A stretch of DNA of 64,000 bases, from the NCBI RefSeq assembly GCF_002368415.1, contig NZ_AP018290.1:9911717-9975716 (forward strand). The letters run 5' to 3'. Made by a program: the position numbers and the translations under genes. A model generated the notes under the pieces. That model saw only the letters and a list, made by a program, of their open reading frames with translations. It was not told where the DNA came from and made no database searches. Below are positions 24,093 through 32,705 of this stretch, piece after piece. Position 1 is the stretch's first letter. Each line of letters starts with the position of its first letter. The stretch comes from Calothrix sp. NIES-4105. GTDB taxonomy: Bacteria; Cyanobacteriota; Cyanobacteriia; Cyanobacteriales; Nostocaceae.

Positions 24093-25118
24093 ATGACAAA
24101 TAAACGCATTTTTCCTATTATCTCACCACTTATTGCTATAATTTCCGCCCTAATAGTCGGCGCCATTCTCATTCTCATTGCAGGCACCAATCCTATCACA
24201 GCTTATACGGCATTATTTACTGAATCATTATCTACTTATTTTGGCTTTGGTAATACCCTTACTAAAATGGCGCCACTCTTATTAACTAGTACTGGCGTAT
24301 TAACTGCATTAAAAGCAGGACAATTGAATATAGGTGGGGAAGGACAAATATATTTTGGTGCGTTGGGTAGTACATTGGTTGGTTTATATTTACAGGCGCC
24401 AGCATTTATTCATGTACCATTAGCTTTAGTAGCAGGGTTTATTTTTGGTGCCGTTTGGGGTTTTATTCCAGGATATCTGAAAGCAGTACGCGGTATTAAT
24501 GAAGTCATTACGACTTTACTGCTTAATTATATAGCGATTAATTTCATTAGTTATCTAGTGCAAAATCCATTAAAGGAAGCTAATGCACCTAGTCCATATT
24601 CACCGCTGATAGCCAAATCCGCACAGTTACCCATCATTATACCAGGAAGTCTTGCTCATGGGGGTACATTATTGGCGTTAATTGCAGCGGGAATAGTGTA
24701 TATAATTATTAAGCGTTCTAGATTAGGTTATCGAATTGCAGCGGTTGGCTTAAATCAGAAAGCTTCTAACTATGCGGGTATCTCGGTGCAGCGTACAATC
24801 ATGTTAGTTATGGGACTAGCTGGTGGATTTGCTGGACTTGCAGGCGCCTCGGAAGTGATGGGTTTAAAATATCGTTTGTATGAAGAGGTTTCACCCGGTT
24901 ATGGTTTTGATGCTATTGCAATTGCTTTTTTAAGTCGTGGAAGTGTACTAGGGATAGTACTAATATCCTTGTTTTTTGGTGCATTACGAAGTGGCGCCAA
25001 TGTTATGCAGCGTAGTGCTGGGGTGCCTGTGACTATAATATATGCGATTCAAGGATTAACGGTATTATTTATTGCAATTAGCTTGGCATTAGAACGTAAG
25101 GGCAGATTTATACAATAA
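24093..25118 (+). CDS. ABC transporter permease, nucleoside-type (YufP/NupB-like)
   Basis: A 341-residue integral membrane protein of the branched-chain-amino-acid/ribose permease superfamily. Typical features: TKMAPLLLTSTGVLTALKAG, LNIGGEGQIYFGALG, the cytoplasmic coupling segment GINEVITTLLLNYIAINFIS and SGANVMQRSAGVP near the C-terminus. Eight or more helices. It pairs with the second permease 44 bp downstream to form the heterodimeric channel. The long gap to the ATPase gene is filled with repeats and a gene fragment, so a separate promoter is possible. Confidence 0.9.
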   Translation: MTNKRIFPIISPLIAIISALIVGAILILIAGTNPITAYTALFTESLSTYFGFGNTLTKMAPLLLTSTGVLTALKAGQLNIGGEGQIYFGALGSTLVGLYLQAPAFIHVPLALVAGFIFGAVWGFIPGYLKAVRGINEVITTLLLNYIAINFISYLVQNPLKEANAPSPYSPLIAKSAQLPIIIPGSLAHGGTLLALIAAGIVYIIIKRSRLGYRIAAVGLNQKASNYAGISVQRTIMLVMGLAGGFAGLAGASEVMGLKYRLYEEVSPGYGFDAIAIAFLSRGSVLGIVLISLFFGALRSGANVMQRSAGVPVTIIYAIQGLTVLFIAISLALERKGRFIQ

Positions 25119-25161
25119 ATATACGATTAACAAACAAATAGCATAAACCTGCGCCTACAAC

Positions 25162-26085
25162 ATGACTAATGATTTTTTAACTGATTATCTTGCATCTACC
25201 TTGCGTCTTTCTGTTCCTCTTGCTTACGCAGCAATGGGAGGTCTTTTTTCAGAACGCTCGGGTGTGTTAAATATCGGTTTAGAAGGAATGCTGCTAACAG
25301 GCGCCTTTACTAGTGCCGCTACAACTTTTTATAGTGGTAATGTAGTGGTGGGTATTATCGCTGCTTTGATAACTGGTGGGTTAGTTGGACTGCTTCATGC
25401 GTTTTTGTGTGTAACTTTACGAGTTAACCAACTAGTATCAGGACTCGCTATTAATTTAGTTGCAGGTGGATTGACTTCGTTTTTCGGACGCCTCATATTT
25501 AGTGGTAGCAATACACAGCGTTTACAATTAGTCCCTGCAATCAAGATTCCAATTCTTTCTAATATCAGTATTATTGGTATCTTATTTGAACAAGATATTC
25601 TTGTTTATCTACTGTTTTTGATTATTGCTTTAACTACATATTTCCTATTTTATACAAATCCTGGTTTGAACTTACGCGCGGTGGGAGAATATCCGTCATC
25701 TGCTGATACGGCTGGAATTCCCGTAGCTTTGGTACGTTATATTGCAGTTGTTGTTGGTGGATGTCTCGTTGGTTGTGGTGGCGCCTATTTGGCTTTAGTA
25801 CAAGTTAATTACTTTGCTGAAGGAATGAGTGCAGGTAGAGGATTTATTGCTATTGCGTCGTTAATATGCGGTAGATGGCATCCTGTGGGAACTGGATTTG
25901 CTTCGCTTTTATTTGGCGCCACGGAAGCTTTACAGTTAAGGATACAGGCGTTGGGTGTAAATATTCCGTATCAATTCTTAACGATGTTACCTTACACGGT
26001 TGCTCTTATTGCCCTAGTTGGTGGAATGGGTAAATCTAGACCACCAGGAGCATTAAGCGAACCTCATAGCGGTAAAATACAGTGA
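25162..26085 (+). CDS. ABC transporter permease, nucleoside-type (YufQ/NupC-like)
   Basis: A 307-residue permease, the shorter partner of the pair. The motifs VPLAYAAMGGLFSERSGVLN, NIGLEGMLLTGAF, LRVNQLVSGLAINLVAGGLT and GLNLRAVGEYPSSADTAGIP are characteristic of this family. Together with the 24.1-kb permease, the double ATPase and the lipoprotein it makes a complete nucleoside/nucleobase importer. Last gene of the operon; a structured non-coding stretch follows. Confidence 0.9.
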   Translation: MTNDFLTDYLASTLRLSVPLAYAAMGGLFSERSGVLNIGLEGMLLTGAFTSAATTFYSGNVVVGIIAALITGGLVGLLHAFLCVTLRVNQLVSGLAINLVAGGLTSFFGRLIFSGSNTQRLQLVPAIKIPILSNISIIGILFEQDILVYLLFLIIALTTYFLFYTNPGLNLRAVGEYPSSADTAGIPVALVRYIAVVVGGCLVGCGGAYLALVQVNYFAEGMSAGRGFIAIASLICGRWHPVGTGFASLLFGATEALQLRIQALGVNIPYQFLTMLPYTVALIALVGGMGKSRPPGALSEPHSGKIQ

Positions 26086-26159
26086 GTAAAAATATTTAGT
26101 TAGTTCTACCCTTAATGTGTTTATAATCTATGCTACTATTTGCAATGTGTTGTTAACTA

Positions 26160-26345
26160 GCATGGCGCCGTCGAGTCCCGGATAGCGCAGACGCTCCACC
26201 TAGTAAACAATAAACGAGCCTGTTTGTATCAAGCCGTATAATCCGCTTGAAGCTAGCCTCGTACATCTTGCTCGCAGGGTAATAACGTTGTAGCAAACGT
26301 TGAAAAATTAACGCACGCCCTGCTTTGGTTGGTGACGTATAGCTA
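26160..26345 (+). ncRNA. Candidate structured non-coding RNA of unknown family
   Basis: A GC-richer island in an AT-rich gap with several nested stems. AGCG/CGCT (26184-26195); ACGAG (26214-26218) with CTCGT (26258-26262), enclosing TCAAGC (26229-26234) with GCTTGA (26245-26250); GCAGGG (26274-26279) with CCCTGC (26318-26323), enclosing two AACGTT hexamers. No gene frame explains it. Strand is assumed, since stems read on both strands. It could be a regulatory RNA or the RNA part of a lost mobile element; I do not recognise the family. Confidence 0.4.
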
Positions 26346-26559
26346 GGAAGTGTGTATTCTATGGATGAGCAGCGATTTGTTATTAACTTTCAACCAAATA
26401 ATCTTTGCTTCGTTCATTGGAATTATCATCCTAGTGTACTAGTTTACAGTACTTATGAAATTACTCGAAGTTTCAATACGGGATAGGTCAACTACCTATA
26501 CTGATTATCAAGGACGCTTGTAAAATAATAGCCGACTCGAGCCGGCTAGTAATTACTGA
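26346..26559. other. Intergenic stretch, no gene recognised
   Basis: Holds a 40-codon open frame from ATG 26361 (MDEQRFVINFQPNNLCFVHW...) without a recognisable family or ribosome site. It may continue the structured element upstream. TAGCCGACTCGAGCCGGCTA at 26529-26548 is a near-perfect palindrome that could terminate the convergent transcription. Confidence 0.35.
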
Positions 26560-26946
26560 TTAATTAGCTTTAGGAATCGCACGAGGGTTGCGAACTACTG
26601 GTGGCTGTTCCAAAATAGCAGTAATGGCAGTACGTCCCGACGTTAAACTCGTATAACTCATTAGTTCAATAACAGGTTTATTAATAACCTCTTCAATTGT
26701 GTCTTTTAGCAAAGGCTTAATTATTTTATCTATATCTAATCGTACTTTTTCTGCCAAGACATCATTGCCAGAACGTAGGATGGTTTGCTCTGCTAATGTC
26801 ACAGAATTTTCAATTGTAATCGCCAATTGAGTATCAAAGAAATGGCAAATTATCCTGCCTATACGCTGTCCAAGTTTAACATTATATAAGGAGCGGATGC
26901 GATTTGAAATCTCTCTTTCTAATTGTCCAATGGTCGGCTCTTCCAT
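26560..26946 (-). CDS. DUF2294 family protein
   Basis: About 128 residues. The family core is present: GQLEREISNRIRSLYNVKLG, then R-x-x-x-I-I-C-H-F-F-D-T-Q-L-A-I, SVTLAEQTILRSG and AEKVRLDIDKIIKPLLKDTI. DUF2294 proteins are found in many bacteria with unknown function; some are annotated near ion or carbon transport. I start at 26946 (MEEPTIGQLE); the frame is open eight residues upstream. It sits alone, convergent with the transporter operon. Confidence 0.8.
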   Translation of the reverse strand: MEEPTIGQLEREISNRIRSLYNVKLGQRIGRIICHFFDTQLAITIENSVTLAEQTILRSGNDVLAEKVRLDIDKIIKPLLKDTIEEVINKPVIELMSYTSLTSGRTAITAILEQPPVVRNPRAIPKAN

Positions 26947-27210
26947 GATATTCCAATACAGTTGCAGCACTCTCTATATATAATATAAAATTAAACATAT
27001 GTGCCGTTTGTATTGATTAAAATATTTTACTTAATAGATATTAAATTATAAGTAGAATGTCAAAATGTTCCGTCAATTATTCTCATTGAAATTTTTGATA
27101 TTAACTTGTTTACAAAATGATAAACAAGCATGAAAATTATGTTTATTTTAAAAATAAATATTGTGTGTAACATCTGTCTTGTTGTATGGTGGCTTATGCC
27201 ACCTTACTTG

Positions 27211-27846
27211 TTACTTTGTTCCAAATAATCTATCTCCTGCATCTCCTAACCCTGGTATGATATAGCCGAGTTCATCAAGTTTATCGTCAATTGAAGCAGT
27301 ATATACAGGTATATCAGGATGTATCGAACAGAAATGTTCAAGCCCTTCCGGCGCCGCGAGTAAGCAAACAAACTTAATAGAAAGAGGGTTTGTAGATTTT
27401 AGTCTTTCTACGGCGGCGATGGCAGAATTTCCAGTCGCTAACATTGGGTCTACGATTAAAACATCGCGCTTATCGATATCATGAGGAACTTTAAAGTAAT
27501 ATTCTACAGGGATTAAACTTTTTGGGTCACGGTATAGACCAATATGTCCAACTCGTGCAGAAGGAATTAACTCTAACATCCCATCTAAAATACCTTGTCC
27601 CGCGCGTTGGATAGCCACTATAACCAGCTTTTTATCTGGTGCAAGTACAGGCGCCTCCATTTGAGCAATAGGTGTTTGAATTAATTCAGTTTTTAAAGGT
27701 AAATCGCGCGTTACTTCATAAGCAAGTAACAAACTAATTTCCTTTAAAAGAGTGCGAAACTTAACTGTGCTTGTTTCTGCTCTCCGCATCAAAGTAAGTT
27801 TATGCTGAATTAGAGGATGATTTATGACTGTAACTTGATTTGCCAT
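27211..27846 (-). CDS. upp: Uracil phosphoribosyltransferase
   Basis: Makes UMP from uracil and PRPP. About 211 residues. Motifs: [18 protein letters not shown] at the N-terminus, [15 protein letters not shown], the PRPP-binding loop [19 protein letters not shown], and the uracil-binding end [16 protein letters not shown]. The frame stays open upstream through a repeat array, giving a false 44-residue extension; ATG 27846 is the conserved start. It follows the URC4 and URC1 homologues on the same strand; UPRT activity (FUR1) is required for the URC uracil catabolic pathway in yeast, so it probably works with them as well as in salvage. Confidence 0.93.
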   Translation of the reverse strand: MANQVTVINHPLIQHKLTLMRRAETSTVKFRTLLKEISLLLAYEVTRDLPLKTELIQTPIAQMEAPVLAPDKKLVIVAIQRAGQGILDGMLELIPSARVGHIGLYRDPKSLIPVEYYFKVPHDIDKRDVLIVDPMLATGNSAIAAVERLKSTNPLSIKFVCLLAAPEGLEHFCSIHPDIPVYTASIDDKLDELGYIIPGLGDAGDRLFGTK

Positions 27847-27873
27847 AGGAGTATTGAGGTAGGGGTTAGGGGT

Positions 27874-28405
27874 CAGTCGGGGCGTCGGGGCGGGTTCACC
27901 TATATCCTGGTAGATAATCGAAAATTTAGGTAAACCCGCCCGTACAGTCGGGGCGTCGGGGCGTCGGGGCGGGTTCACCTATATCCTGGTAGATAATCGA
28001 AAATTTAGGTAAACCCGCCCGTACAGTCGGGGCGTCGGGGCGTCGGGGCGGGTTCACCTATATCCTGGTAGATAACCGAAAATTTAGGTAAACCCGTCCG
28101 TACAGTCGGGGCATCGGGGCGGGTTCACCTATATCCTGGTAGATAACCGAAAATTTAGGTAAACCCGTCCGTACAGTCGAGGCGTCGGGGCGTCGGGGCG
28201 GGTTCACCTATATCCTGGTAGATAACCGAAAATTTAGGTAAACCCGTCCGTACAGTCGGGGCATCGGGGCGGGTTCACCTACATCCTGGTAAATAACCGA
28301 AAATTTAGGTAAACCCGCCCGTACAGTCGGGGCGTCGGGGCGTCGGGGCGGGTTCACCTATATCCTGGTAGATAATCGAAAATTTAGGTAAACCCGCCCG
28401 TACAG
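27874..28405. repeat. Seven tandem copies of a ~68-80-bp hairpin repeat
   Basis: Each unit contains GGGCGGGTTCACCTATATCC ... AAATTTAGGTAAACCCGCCC, an inverted repeat that folds on itself, joined by variable GTCGGGGC spacers (one or two copies), which explains the unequal unit lengths. Small substitutions (ATAATC/ATAACC, CCCGCCC/CCCGTCC) mark different copies. A single related unit lies at 40843-40913, and a degenerate one near 36490-36545. The array lies between upp and the URC4 homologue. Confidence 0.92.
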
Positions 28406-28443
28406 GAGTTAGCATTCTAAATTCTGAATTCTGCATTCTGAAG

Positions 28444-29670
28444 TTAAAATACTGTACCGTCGCTGTTAATTTGAATTGGGGGGATACCGCCAGCTCTTTT
28501 TTCAGCAGCTATTTTTCGTCCTGCCGTCCAAGTTCCACCTTGAAGAATTTTGACAAGTGGTAGTTCTTTGGTACTCATATTCAACTTTTCCCTAACGGTT
28601 GTTGCGATTTCATCTAATAGCATTACCGTTAACGCGCGCCATTCTACAATAACTTCTGAGTCAACCGAATGAGAAGTGTTTAGTATATCTGGGTGTTTAG
28701 GACGCAGCAGTCCTAAATCAATGCACAAACCACCGTTGCGATATTCGGGTAATCCTGTTAGTTGATCTAAACCAGTAATTTCGATACTGAGTTCTTGTAG
28801 TGGTTCGAGTAAAGAATAAGTAAGCCACTGTGATAGTTTGTGGAATGGAACAAAGCCATCTGAGGCAACATTAGGATGGCGCCATACATCTCCTAAGTTT
28901 ACTCCTGCGATTAATTGGCGCCCCGACCAAATTTCGCTTAAACTCGACAGAACAGCATCGAAAACGGTTGCTGCTTCGATTTTATTGTTGTTAACTTTGC
29001 TAACTAAGTAATTAACCAAATTCCCTGGACAAGGATTTTCACCAAAGTACTGAGGTAGAGTAGTTAAAACTTTACCTAATTTCTGTAGCAACTCTAATCT
29101 TCCAGTTACACCAACAAGGGGATTGTCAGTACGTATCTGAAAACCTTGTATTAAATCAGCTTCGGTAAAATCTTGTAATTTTTGAGCATCAACACGCAAC
29201 TTACTCGCTTCATCATTCGAGAATGCACCCTGGCAAAACATTTGAAAGCTAGCAACAGCCAAACCTTCAGAGCGTTTAAAACCCATATTAGTTACTGGTT
29301 CGTAATAATACCAATCACTCCCGGCGCCAGCATCAAGCAATACACTAATAATTGCTAAATCAAACTTAGCTATTGCTCTTTCACGTTGTGTTAGTTTAGC
29401 AAGCAAATTATCCAACTGTTCCAAGCGTCTAACTCCACCTGCCTCAAAATGGCGCCAGCGACTATGAAAAGGTATTTGTAAATCAGGGTATTCAGAGCGT
29501 ATCACATCAATAACATAATCAGCAGCGCACGGGAGTTGCGTCAAATCACAATCAAAATAACGAGAATTACCAGCAACCGCGCGCGTGTAAAGTTCTCCAC
29601 AACGGGAGCGAATAGCAACAGGACTTCGTAAATACGTAACTAAATCTTTTGCAGCGACTTGCATCGACAT
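28444..29670 (-). CDS. URC4/DUF1688 family protein (uracil catabolism)
   Basis: A 408-residue protein matching DUF1688, the family of Lachancea kluyveri URC4. Recognisable segments: TYLRSPVAIRSRCGELYTRA, FHSRWRHFEAGGV, SVLLDAGAGSDWYYYEP and the C-terminal VEWRALTVMLLDEIA with LPLVKILQGGTWTAGRKIA. In yeast URC4 is essential for breaking down uracil via uridine nucleotides; its chemistry is not settled. ATG 29670 has AAGGAG upstream. Neighbours upp and URC1 are on the same strand, which supports a pathway assignment. Confidence 0.88.
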   Translation of the reverse strand: MSMQVAAKDLVTYLRSPVAIRSRCGELYTRAVAGNSRYFDCDLTQLPCAADYVIDVIRSEYPDLQIPFHSRWRHFEAGGVRRLEQLDNLLAKLTQRERAIAKFDLAIISVLLDAGAGSDWYYYEPVTNMGFKRSEGLAVASFQMFCQGAFSNDEASKLRVDAQKLQDFTEADLIQGFQIRTDNPLVGVTGRLELLQKLGKVLTTLPQYFGENPCPGNLVNYLVSKVNNNKIEAATVFDAVLSSLSEIWSGRQLIAGVNLGDVWRHPNVASDGFVPFHKLSQWLTYSLLEPLQELSIEITGLDQLTGLPEYRNGGLCIDLGLLRPKHPDILNTSHSVDSEVIVEWRALTVMLLDEIATTVREKLNMSTKELPLVKILQGGTWTAGRKIAAEKRAGGIPPIQINSDGTVF

Positions 29671-29699
29671 TGTTATTTTCTCCTTAATATAGTTAAAAG

Positions 29700-29979
29700 T
29701 GCGCTCGTGCTGAGTGCTGAGTAGTTGCTCTGCTCAGGAGCGCCTGTGCGTGATGCTGCCAAAAATTTTTAAACGAAGCCGAGTTACTAGTAGCCTTCAC
29801 GCACCCTACCTCCTCCTAACTCCTAACTCCTAACTCCTAACTCCTAACTTCTAACTCCTAATTTTTAACTCATCACTCAGCACTCAGCACGAGCGCACTC
29901 ATCACTCATCACTCAGCACTCAGCACTCAGTACTCAGCACGAGCGCACTCATCACTCAGCACTCATCACTCAGCACTCA
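29700..29979. repeat. Cluster of simple and inverted repeats between the URC genes
   Basis: AGTGCGCTCGTGCTGAGTGC at 29699 is complementary to GCACTCAGCACGAGCGCACT at 29879-29898 and again near 29929-29948. Between lie CTAACTC tandem repeats (29815-29865), and then many alternating CACTCATCA/CACTCAGCA units up to the URC1 stop. A TGCGTGATGCTGCC...CCTTCACGCACC pair is at 29747-29804. No gene is visible. Confidence 0.8.
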
Positions 29980-31236
29980 TCACTCTAATGAGCGTCCTTT
30001 GATTTCTGATAGTCCTGTATCATCTAAGACTTCGCCTGTTGTAAAATAGCCAGCAGCTTTTTTGGCTTCAATTTCTACGCGCGCATCGTTTGGTATTAAA
30101 TCATCAGGAATTGGTACACGTTCGACAATTTCAATTCCTGATTGCGTAATAGCATTGAATTTCATATTACTCATCGATACCATGCGGTCGATACGGGTTA
30201 CACCTAACCAATGTAAAATATCAGGCATTAGCTCTTGAAAACGCATATCTTGTACACCCGCTACGCACTCGGTTCGGGCAAAATATGCTGAAGCTGTATC
30301 ACCACCTTCTTGTCGTTTGCGCGCGTTGTAAACCAAAAACTTTGTTACCTCACCTAACGCACGTCCTTCTTTGCGGCAATAAATAATAATACCAACACCA
30401 CCTTCTTGAGCAGTTTGGACGCACACCTCAATTCCATGAACCAAATATGGACGACATGTACATATATCCGAGCCAAACACATCTGAACCGTTACATTCGT
30501 CATGAACACGAACCGCAACAGCTTTGTTTGGGTCGGTAATGGCGCCTATATCCCCAACAATATAAACTGTAACACCCCCAATGGGGGGTAAAAAAACGAG
30601 ATAATCAGGACGGGTTACTAATTCGGGAAACATCCCCCCTGTTTGCTCGAATAACGCGCGTCGCAATTCACCTTCAGAGATGTTAAAGCGTTTGGCAACA
30701 CCAGGTAAATACCAAACAGGCTCAATCGCAGCTTTGGTAACGACTAAATCGCCACCTGCTTTCATAATTGTGCCATCGATTTGCAATCGCCCGTTACTCA
30801 CTGCTTCTTGTAGTTCGGGCATATTTATATGAGCTTTTGTAACAGCTATCGTTGGACGAATATCGTATCCTTGTTCATAATATGATGTAAAAACTTCACC
30901 AACGATAGCTCCGAACGGGTCGAGAGAAACGATTTTTTCGGGGTCACTCCAACTTGGATGTGGGCCAATGTGTTCAACTGGGGATGTGTTGGTCAAGTCA
31001 GCACGGTGGTCTGTTTGAAGGGCGCCACTTGCTACTGCGAGAGCGCGGTATACTGCGTAACTTCCTGAATGCGTACCAATAACATTTCGATGCGCTTGTT
31101 TGGTAAGTGTAGCGATAATTGGGCCTCGTTCCTTGGGAGACTCTTTTCCCCATTGAATAGGTATTGGCTTGGGACCAAAATTACTTGGATGCGAGGTAAG
31201 AACAATATGCCTTGAAGAGTTATTCGGATTTGGCAT
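29980..31236 (-). CDS. URC1-type GTP cyclohydrolase II homologue (uracil catabolism)
   Basis: A 418-residue protein. The C-terminal ~200 residues are GTP-cyclohydrolase-II-like: RVHDECNGSDVFGSDICTCR keeps the zinc ligands Cys-x10-Cys-x-Cys, and GVGIIIYCRKEGRALGE keeps the catalytic Arg region. The N-terminal half (HRNVIGTHSGSYAVYRALAV, TSPVEHIGPHPSW, SLDPFGAIVGE) is not found in RibA but is typical of URC1 proteins. URC1 acts with URC4 and UPRT in non-reductive uracil catabolism. There is no ribB/ribA context here. Same strand as the URC4 homologue, 310 bp upstream of it. Confidence 0.88.
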   Translation of the reverse strand: MPNPNNSSRHIVLTSHPSNFGPKPIPIQWGKESPKERGPIIATLTKQAHRNVIGTHSGSYAVYRALAVASGALQTDHRADLTNTSPVEHIGPHPSWSDPEKIVSLDPFGAIVGEVFTSYYEQGYDIRPTIAVTKAHINMPELQEAVSNGRLQIDGTIMKAGGDLVVTKAAIEPVWYLPGVAKRFNISEGELRRALFEQTGGMFPELVTRPDYLVFLPPIGGVTVYIVGDIGAITDPNKAVAVRVHDECNGSDVFGSDICTCRPYLVHGIEVCVQTAQEGGVGIIIYCRKEGRALGEVTKFLVYNARKRQEGGDTASAYFARTECVAGVQDMRFQELMPDILHWLGVTRIDRMVSMSNMKFNAITQSGIEIVERVPIPDDLIPNDARVEIEAKKAAGYFTTGEVLDDTGLSEIKGRSLE

Positions 31237-31508
31237 TGCTTTATACTTATCGGGTTTTAGTTAATTAAGATTTGTCTACAACAATAGTTTATTCTTGTTT
31301 TTGTAAAATTAAGTGGTATGTTTAACCAATCAATCCCGACCTGGATCGGATGCTTTATTGCTTAATCGTATTACAGGATACAAAAAAACATACATCGATT
31401 GCGTACTTTGCAATTAGGGGCAAAAATTTGAGAGTCAGTAAAAAAGTTACTACCGACTCAATTTTGTGCGAAATTTGAGAAAATTATCCTATACACCAGA
31501 TTAAATTC
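31237..31508. other. Divergent intergenic region
   Basis: Spacer between the URC1 gene (leftward) and the TPR gene (rightward). It probably holds both promoters; I see no repeat or RNA structure worth naming. Just under 300 bases. Confidence 0.4.
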
Positions 31509-31979
31509 ATGGATTCTTTATTTATCAGTTCATTACTTGAAGACTTGAAAAACCCCTCTGAGTCAATTCGCGAACATGCGACTCAGAAGTTATGGCGGAT
31601 TTGGTTCCAGCAAAAAGGAATTCATGGTTTAGAAGTAATTGACCGTAGTCAAAAGCTGCTTGATGCGGGTAAGGCAGCAGAAGCTGAGTTGGTGTTAAAT
31701 GAATTAATTGAGAATGAACCCGATTTTGCCGAAGCTTGGAACCGTCGCGCGTTCCTTTATTACACTACTGGTAAATACCGAGAATCGTTAATTGACTGTC
31801 AAAAAGTTGTAGATTTAATTCCTGTACACTTTGGCGCCCTTCATGGTATGGGGTTATGTTACGCCGCTACTGGTGAGTATCAAAAAGCAATCCAAGCATT
31901 TCGACGCGCCTTAGAAATTCAGCCATTTTCAATCATAAATCAAAAATTGATTTTAGAATGTATGATGCGCTTGGGTTAA
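31509..31979 (+). CDS. Tetratricopeptide-repeat protein
   Basis: A 156-residue soluble protein. Residues ~45-150 form about three TPR units (LDAGKAAEAELVLNELIENE, PDFAEAWNRRAFLYYTTGKY with ESLIDCQKVVDLIP, and GALHGMGLCYAATGEYQKAI with QAFRRALEIQP). The first 40 residues are a helical cap. It is likely an adaptor that binds other proteins; partners are unknown. No signal peptide. It is monocistronic, followed by a decayed gene. Confidence 0.85.
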   Translation: MDSLFISSLLEDLKNPSESIREHATQKLWRIWFQQKGIHGLEVIDRSQKLLDAGKAAEAELVLNELIENEPDFAEAWNRRAFLYYTTGKYRESLIDCQKVVDLIPVHFGALHGMGLCYAATGEYQKAIQAFRRALEIQPFSIINQKLILECMMRLG

Positions 31980-32022
31980 ATGGCTCGGCTCGTACAAGAA
32001 TAACTAAATACGAAAATCAAAC

Positions 32023-32324
32023 ATGAGCAAGTGGGCATCAGGGCACATCCTTAAACGTACAGTAGCAGCGATTTTTCAAAAAGACCCTCAGTGTCTGATT
32101 GCTCACCCAAATACAGAAGTCAAAACTTTACCTAAACCTCAAAGGTAGACCTATATAATATAGGCACCGACGGTAGCATCACTTACTGGCCTCTTCTCAA
32201 AGCTAAGTACGGATTTACTGATGCTGATAAAATTACCCTGCAATTTGTCAACAAAGGCGTTCAATCATACAAATTACTTGTTATGACCAGAAACAAAGAA
32301 TCCTTGTCAGTTCCTAGAGGATAA
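32023..32324 (+). pseudogene. Frameshifted remnant gene of unknown family
   Basis: ATG 32023 opens MSKWASGHILKRTVAAIFQK and runs 41 codons to a TAG; a one-base frame change at about 32145 restores a continuing frame, VDLYNIGTDGSITYWPLLKA, KYGFTDADKITLQFVNKG, ending at TAA 32324. The junction reads smoothly in protein (..LPKPQ/KVDLYN..), so one frameshift probably broke a ~100-residue coding region. I do not recognise the family. The final stop overlaps an inverted repeat. Confidence 0.5.
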
Positions 32325-32352
32325 ATCAAACACAAAATATATCCTCTAGGAA
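32311..32352. terminator. Inverted repeat (TTCCTAGAGGATA), copy 1
   Basis: TTCCTAGAGGATA pairs perfectly with TATCCTCTAGGAA across a 16-base AT-rich loop, followed by TATTTAT. A near-identical copy is at 33126-33168, so the toxin-antitoxin pair at 32.5-33.1 kb is bracketed by two copies in the same orientation. Confidence 0.7.
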
Positions 32353-32459
32353 TATTTATGGATTGTTGGTAAGGTGCGTGAAAGCACTTTGATTATTCGT
32401 TAATGTGAGTTCGATGAAACCTGAGCAATGTTAAGATAGCTATAGATAAAGTTTGTATT

Positions 32460-32705
32460 ATGGTAGCGGTGTCAATTATGCCTATCAACTGGCGTGAATA
32501 CGTTGTAGCTGATTCAAATGTGCTTCGAGGTAAGCCAAGAATTAAAGGTACTCGGATTCCAGTGAGTTTAATTTTGGGCTATCTTGCTGCGGGCAACATG
32601 TACGAGCAAATCCTTCGGGAGTTTCCAGACCTGCAACCGGAACACATTGCTGCTTGCCTTGATTATGCTCGTGACTTAGCAAATTTCGAGACAGTTGCAT
32701 CGTGA
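32460..32705 (+). CDS. DUF433 antitoxin
   Basis: An 81-residue winged-helix-like protein with the DUF433 signature VLRGKPRIKGTRIPVSLILG and the recognition-helix region EFPDLQPEHIAACLDYA. DUF433 proteins are the upstream antitoxin partner of DUF5615 PIN-like proteins. An internal ATG at 32478 (MPINWREYV) is an equally likely start. The stop overlaps the GTG of the toxin by four bases, so the two are translationally coupled. Confidence 0.88.
   Translation: MVAVSIMPINWREYVVADSNVLRGKPRIKGTRIPVSLILGYLAAGNMYEQILREFPDLQPEHIAACLDYARDLANFETVAS

Noticed and set aside
26160-26345. tRNA or other housekeeping RNA gene
   Set aside because: No cloverleaf or T-loop GTTCRA motif, and no match that I recall to RNase P, tmRNA or SRP RNA; kept only as an unnamed RNA candidate.
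27847-27978. 44-residue N-terminal extension of the upp product
   Set aside because: The extension is coded by the hairpin repeat array; homologues start at the ATG at 27846.
27874-28405. CRISPR array
   Set aside because: Units are directly abutting, self-complementary and lack unique spacers; no cas genes nearby.
29980-31236. Riboflavin-pathway RibA/RibBA
   Set aside because: Only the C-terminal half is GTP-cyclohydrolase-II-like; the N-terminal half and the URC4/upp neighbours fit URC1 better.
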